Assembly: GCF_003574465.1 (NCBI RefSeq) | Contig: NZ_QOWC01000041.1 | Span: 1 to 46,093, forward strand | Length of the DNA stretch: 46,093 bases | Direction of reading: 5' to 3' | Source of the DNA: Methylobacterium crusticola | GTDB taxonomy: Bacteria > Pseudomonadota > Alphaproteobacteria > Rhizobiales > Beijerinckiaceae | In this document: positions 42,593-46,093 of the stretch, in pieces | Layout: each line of letters begins with the position of its first letter | Numbering within the stretch: the stretch's first letter is position 1 | Notes under the pieces: generated by a model | What the model saw: only the letters and a program-made list of their open reading frames with translations | Told to the model about the DNA's origin: nothing | The model's database searches: none | Position numbers and translations under genes: made by a program

Positions 42593-43606
42593 ATGCCGCC
42601 ACTCTCCGTCCTCGACCTCGCGCCGATCCCGAAGGGATCGACGCCCGGCGACGCCCTGCGCAACACCCTCGACCTCGCCCAGCACGCCGACCGCTGGGGC
42701 TACACCCGCTACTGGGTGGCCGAGCACCACAACATGGTGGGCATCGCGAGCGCCGCGACCTCCGTGGTGGTCGGCTACATCGCCGGCGGCACGCACCGCA
42801 TCCGGGTCGGGGCCGGCGGCATCATGCTGCCGAACCACGCGCCGCTCGTGATCGCCGAGCAGTTCGGGACGCTCGCCTCGCTCTATCCGGGGCGCATCGA
42901 TCTCGGCCTCGGGCGCGCGCCGGGCACGGACCAGCGCACCCTGCGGGCCCTGCGCCGCGACCCCTCGGCCGCCGACACCTTCCCGCAGGACGTGCTCGAA
43001 CTGCAGACGCTGCTCGGTCCGCTCGACGCCGGGCGCACCGTCCAGGCGGTGCCCGGCACCGGCACCGGCGTGCCGCTCTGGATCCTCGGGTCGAGCCTGT
43101 TCGGGGCGCAGCTCGCCGCGATGCTGGGCCTGCCCTACGCCTTCGCGTCGCACTTCGCGCCCGACGCCCTGATGCAGGCCCTCGAGGTCTATCGCGCGCG
43201 CTTCCAGCCCTCGGCGCAGTGCGGGCGGCCCCACGCGATGATCGGCGTCAACGTGATCGCGGCCGAGACGGACGCGGAGGCGCGGCGCCTGTTCACCTCG
43301 GCCCAGCAATCCTTCACCAACATCTTCCGGGGCACGCGCGGGCAGCTGCCCCCGCCGATCGACGACATCGAGGCCTACTGGTCGGGCCACGAGCGGGTGC
43401 AGGCCTCCGGGATGCTGGCCTGCTCGGTCGTGGGCTCGCCCGAGACGGTGCGGCGGGGGCTCGACGCCGTCGCGGCCCGTACGGCCGCCGACGAGATGAT
43501 GATCGCCGGCGCGATCTACGACCACGGCGCGCGCCTGCGCTCCTACGAGATCGTGGCGGAGCTGCAGCAGGCCGCCCCGGCGCGGCGCGAGCCCGCCCAC
43601 GCCTGA
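42593..43606 (+). CDS. LLM class flavin-dependent oxidoreductase (luciferase-like)
   Basis: This 337-residue protein belongs to the bacterial luciferase-like monooxygenase superfamily, group of YhbW/limB-type proteins: [62 protein letters not shown] and [20 protein letters not shown]. It uses reduced FMN (or F420 in related families) and oxygen; no reductase partner lies near. The start is ATG 42593. The upstream region extends into an open frame but without homology. Substrate unknown. Confidence 0.93.
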   Translation: MPPLSVLDLAPIPKGSTPGDALRNTLDLAQHADRWGYTRYWVAEHHNMVGIASAATSVVVGYIAGGTHRIRVGAGGIMLPNHAPLVIAEQFGTLASLYPGRIDLGLGRAPGTDQRTLRALRRDPSAADTFPQDVLELQTLLGPLDAGRTVQAVPGTGTGVPLWILGSSLFGAQLAAMLGLPYAFASHFAPDALMQALEVYRARFQPSAQCGRPHAMIGVNVIAAETDAEARRLFTSAQQSFTNIFRGTRGQLPPPIDDIEAYWSGHERVQASGMLACSVVGSPETVRRGLDAVAARTAADEMMIAGAIYDHGARLRSYEIVAELQQAAPARREPAHA

Positions 43607-43623
43607 GCCGGCCCGCGCGGCGG

Positions 43624-43663
43624 GCGCCGTCGGCCCGGGGCGCGGTCCCCGCGCCGACGGCGC
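43624..43663 (+). terminator. Long hairpin after the LLM oxidoreductase gene
   Basis: GCGCCGTCGGC (43624-43634) pairs perfectly with GCCGACGGCGC (43653-43663). An inner CGGGG/CCCCG stem closes a six-base loop after one mismatch. The structure starts 18 bases after the stop codon and precedes the lysK promoter. It has no T-run but is the most stable-looking stem in a plausible terminator position. Confidence 0.5.
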
Positions 43664-43674
43664 GGGCGCCCGCG

Positions 43675-43703
43675 TTGACCCGGGAGAGTGCCGCCCATAG
43701 GGT
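43675..43703 (+). promoter_or_regulatory. Candidate sigma-70 promoter for lysK
   Basis: TTGACC (43675-43680) and TAGGGT (43698-43703) are separated by 17 bases. The -35 matches five of six consensus bases and the -10 three. It would give a leader of about 48 bases before ATG 43758. Confidence 0.4.
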
Positions 43704-43757
43704 TGCGGCCCCCTTTCTCGTGACCGGAGAGTCGCGCCGCGCGCGCCTCGCAGACCC

Positions 43758-45461
43758 ATGCCCGCACCGCTCCGCATCGATCCCGCCCTCGCCGAGGCCG
43801 TCGCCGCCGCGCCCGCCTGGCCCTTCGAGGAGGCGCGCAAGCTCGTCGCCCGGCTCGCGCGCGCACCGAAGGCCGAGGTGGTGTTCGAGACCGGCTACGG
43901 CCCCTCGGGCCTGCCCCACATCGGCACCTTCGGGGAGGTGGCCCGCACGTCCATGGTGCGCCACGCCTTCCGGGTGCTGACCGACGACGCGGTGCCGACC
44001 CGCCTCGTCGCGTTCTCGGACGACATGGACGGCCTGCGCAAGGTGCCGGACAACGTGCCGAACCGGGCGCTCCTGGCGGAGAGCCTCAACAAGCCGCTGA
44101 CCGCGGTGCCCGATCCCTTCGGCACGCACGACAGCTTCGGGGCCCACAACAACGCCGAGCTGCGCCGCTTCCTCGATTCCTTCGGCTTCGACTACGAGTT
44201 CCTGTCGGCCACGGACTGCTACCGCGCGGGCCGGTTCGACGCGGCGCTGCTGCGCGTGCTGGAGCGCTACGACGCCGTCATGGCGGTGATGCTGCCCTCG
44301 CTGCGCGCCGAGCGCTCGGCCTCCTACTCGCCGTTCCTGCCGCTGCACCCAGTCACCGGCCACGTCATGCAGGTCCCGGTCGAGGCGGTGGACGTCGCGG
44401 CCGGCACCATCGCGTGGCGCGACCCGGCGACCGGCGAGGCCTACGTGACGCCCGTCACCGGCGGCCGCGCCAAGCTGCAGTGGAAGCCCGACTGGGCGAT
44501 GCGCTGGGTCGCCCTCGGCATCGACTACGAGATGGCCGGCAAGGACCTGATCGACTCGGTGAAGCTCTCCGGCCGGATCGCCCGGGTCCTCGGCGCCGAG
44601 CCGCCCGAGGGCTTCAACTACGAGCTCTTCCTCGACGAGAAGGGCCAGAAGATCTCGAAGTCCAAGGGCAACGGGCTCACCATCGACGAGTGGCTGGCCT
44701 ACGGCACGCCCGAGAGCCTCTCGCTGTTCATGTACAACAAGCCGCGGGAGGCCAAGCGCCTGCACTTCGACGTGATCCCGCGCCACGTCGACGACTACCT
44801 GAGCTTCCTCGACAAGTTCCCGGACCAGGAGCCGAAGCTGAAGCTCGGCAACCCGGTCTGGCACCTCCATGCCGGCGCGCCGCCGGATCCCGAGCGGGTC
44901 GGCAGCGGCGGCGCGATCCCGTTCGCGATGCTGCTGAACCTCGTCGCGGTGGCCAACGCCGAGGATCCGGGCGTGCTCTGGGGCTTCATCCGCCGCTACG
45001 CGCCGGAGGCCTCGCCCGGGACGCATCCGGGCCTCGACCGGCTGGTCCACCACGCCGTGCGCTACTTCCGCGATTTCGTGCGGCCGGCGAAGTCCTACCG
45101 CGCGCCCACCGAGGCCGAGGCCGCGGCGCTCGCGGACCTGTCGGAGACCCTGGCGGCGCACGCGGGCTCGACCGACCCGGAGGCGCTGCAGGCCGTGGTC
45201 TACGAGGTCGGCCGCCGGCACTTCCCCGACCTGTCCGGCAAGGCCAAGAGCCCGGACGGGCGGCCGGGGGTGGCGCAGGCCTGGTTCACCACCCTCTACG
45301 CCACGCTGCTCGGCGAGAGCCGCGGCCCCCGCTTCGGCTCCTTCGTCGCCCTGTACGGCGTGGCCGAGACCCGGGCGCTCATCGCCCGGGCCCTGTCGGG
45401 CGCCCTGGCGCAGGAGCACGCCGCCTTCCTGGCGAGCCGGGAGCCCCCGGCGGCGGCGTGA
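43758..45461 (+). CDS. lysK: Lysyl-tRNA synthetase, class I (archaeal type)
   Basis: This 567-residue protein is a class I LysRS. The HIGH-type motif is PHIGTF (in [12 protein letters not shown], near residue 53), the KMSKS-type motif is KISKS at 298-302, and the C-terminal helical anticodon-binding region is present ([16 protein letters not shown]). Most bacteria use the unrelated class II enzyme; alphaproteobacteria and spirochetes are known to carry the archaeal class I form. It charges tRNA-Lys in the cytoplasm. No lysS (class II) gene is in the window. Confidence 0.96.
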   Translation: MPAPLRIDPALAEAVAAAPAWPFEEARKLVARLARAPKAEVVFETGYGPSGLPHIGTFGEVARTSMVRHAFRVLTDDAVPTRLVAFSDDMDGLRKVPDNVPNRALLAESLNKPLTAVPDPFGTHDSFGAHNNAELRRFLDSFGFDYEFLSATDCYRAGRFDAALLRVLERYDAVMAVMLPSLRAERSASYSPFLPLHPVTGHVMQVPVEAVDVAAGTIAWRDPATGEAYVTPVTGGRAKLQWKPDWAMRWVALGIDYEMAGKDLIDSVKLSGRIARVLGAEPPEGFNYELFLDEKGQKISKSKGNGLTIDEWLAYGTPESLSLFMYNKPREAKRLHFDVIPRHVDDYLSFLDKFPDQEPKLKLGNPVWHLHAGAPPDPERVGSGGAIPFAMLLNLVAVANAEDPGVLWGFIRRYAPEASPGTHPGLDRLVHHAVRYFRDFVRPAKSYRAPTEAEAAALADLSETLAAHAGSTDPEALQAVVYEVGRRHFPDLSGKAKSPDGRPGVAQAWFTTLYATLLGESRGPRFGSFVALYGVAETRALIARALSGALAQEHAAFLASREPPAAA

Positions 45462-45510
45462 GGCCTCACCCGGGCGGACCGGCGCGGCGGCCCTGGCCGC
45501 CGCCGCAACC

Positions 45511-45539
45511 TTGGCAGTGGGGAAGCGCCCGTGCTATAG
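45511..45539 (+). promoter_or_regulatory. Sigma-70 promoter for the small secreted protein
   Basis: TTGGCA (45511-45516) and CTATAG (45534-45539) are separated by exactly 17 bases, in a locally AT-richer stretch. This is one of the best -35/-10 pairs in the window and implies a leader of about 30 bases. Confidence 0.55.
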
Positions 45540-45574
45540 AACATATCGGGAACGCACCTATCAGGACCCTGCCC

Positions 45575-45943
45575 ATGCGCGCTCTGATGCCGCTCGTGAT
45601 CCTCCTCGCCAGCCCCGTGCAGGCGCTGGAGACGGCGCGGCCGGCGCCCGAACGGCCGGCCATCGCGCGGCTGGAGGGGTGCCTTGCCCGGGAATCGGCG
45701 GTCGCGCGGGTGCGGCACGAGGCGCCGGCGCACTTCGCGCTGCGCGCGCAGCACGTCTGCCTGTCCGCCAAGCGCGAGGCCGCGCGGGCCCGGGCCGTGG
45801 CCCTGGTGGCGGCGGGCTTCACCGAGGCACCCGACCTCGTCGGGGCGGTCGAGCAGTTGCTCAGCGACCACGAGCGGCGCACGGCCGAGACCTATGCCCG
45901 CCGCTACGGGCGCCGGCGCCTCGCCGGCGGGGCCGGGCCGTGA
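45575..45943 (+). CDS. Small exported hypothetical protein
   Basis: This 122-residue protein has a signal peptide (MRALMPLVILLASPVQALE, cleavage probably after QA). The mature part of about 100 residues is helical and charged, with two cysteines (ARLEGCLARE and QHVCLSAK) that may form a disulfide. I do not recognise the family. It has its own promoter and AGGA eight bases before the ATG. Placement between lysK and tuf offers no functional hint. The signal peptide and promoter make it likely to be a real gene. Confidence 0.7.
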   Translation: MRALMPLVILLASPVQALETARPAPERPAIARLEGCLARESAVARVRHEAPAHFALRAQHVCLSAKREAARARAVALVAAGFTEAPDLVGAVEQLLSDHERRTAETYARRYGRRRLAGGAGP

Positions 45944-45961
45944 GCCGCAGGCAGGCCGGAC

Positions 45962-45990
45962 TTGATCGCGCGCCCCTAACCCTCTAAGCG
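45962..45990 (+). promoter_or_regulatory. Candidate promoter upstream of tuf
   Basis: TTGATC (45962-45967) is followed 17 bases later by TAAGCG (45985-45990). It lies in the 119-bp gap before tuf, with a predicted leader of about 65 bases. The -10 is poor, so the call is tentative. Confidence 0.3.
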
Positions 45991-46062
45991 GGCCCCGCCT
46001 TCCGCTCAGGGCCCGGCGTCTGTCCGGGTGGGTGATGGGCGGGCTTGCCGCAGGTGATGGAA

Positions 46063-46093
46063 ATGGCCAAGGAAAAGTTTTCGCGGACGAAGC
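46063..46093 (+). CDS. tuf: Elongation factor Tu, N-terminal fragment (cut by window edge)
   Basis: Only ten codons are present, reading MAKEKFSRTK, the usual start of alphaproteobacterial EF-Tu. The sequence AGGTGATGGAA precedes the ATG. Upstream is not fusA, so this is probably the tuf copy outside the str operon, often followed by tRNA-Trp, secE and nusG. That continuation is outside the window and is inferred. Confidence 0.88.
   Translation, partial: MAKEKFSRTK

Overview
The window is about 46 kb of very GC-rich chromosomal DNA with dense genes, many ATGA start/stop overlaps and frequent GTG/TTG starts. The gene content (archaeal-type class I lysyl-tRNA synthetase, an EF-Tu start reading MAKEKFSRTK, NasST-controlled nitrate assimilation, two GGDEF/EAL proteins) points to an alphaproteobacterium of the Hyphomicrobiales, most likely Methylobacterium or Methylorubrum. 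The species call is inference. I saw no rRNA, tRNA, CRISPR array, insertion sequence or phage gene.

Layout. 1-217 is the 3' end of glmS. 315-8408 is a catabolic island. An IclR-type regulator, an SDR dehydrogenase and a beta-keto acid cleavage enzyme lie on the minus strand, and a complete LivJHMGF-type ABC importer runs divergently on the plus strand. Two palindromes that could be IclR operators lie in the two control regions. 8417-19147 holds housekeeping and stress genes: a periplasmic FKBP, trehalose phosphatase, an FAD oxidoreductase, a DUF427 protein, a membrane GGDEF-EAL protein, a PPP-family phosphatase, transketolase and a GH15 glycosidase. A small membrane-anchored hypothetical protein follows.

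20061-34122 is a nitrate assimilation cluster: nasT-nasS, then nrtABC, a NirB-like FAD oxidoreductase, siroheme nitrite reductase, an unusual [4Fe-4S]/FAD/NADPH reductase, molybdenum nitrate reductase with a C-terminal [2Fe-2S] domain, and cysG for siroheme. The leader before nrtA is the best regulatory signal in the window. A -24/-12 sigma-54 promoter is followed within a few bases by two hairpins whose hexaloops both have A at position 1 and G at position 4, the signature of an ANTAR (NasT) target RNA. Downstream is a three-arm sequence that can fold into either of two exclusive hairpins just before the nrtA ribosome binding site. The simplest model is that nitrogen limitation (NtrC/sigma-54) starts transcription and nitrate (NasS releasing NasT) lets it read through.

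34204-46093 holds a PAS-PAS-GGDEF-EAL protein with an EGL variant, serA, a SCO copper chaperone behind an 18-bp perfect inverted repeat, a family 2 glycosyltransferase with a GspE/MshEN-like N-terminus, an orphan solute-binding protein, a second SDR, a luciferase-like monooxygenase, class I LysRS, a small secreted hypothetical protein with a clear promoter, and the start of tuf.

The most notable protein-level observation is in the importer. LivF has Arg in place of the Walker A Lys, and LivG has LAYAEQ in place of the LSYGEQ/LSGGQ signature. These two elements meet in the same composite ATP site, so the transporter probably has one canonical and one degenerate site.
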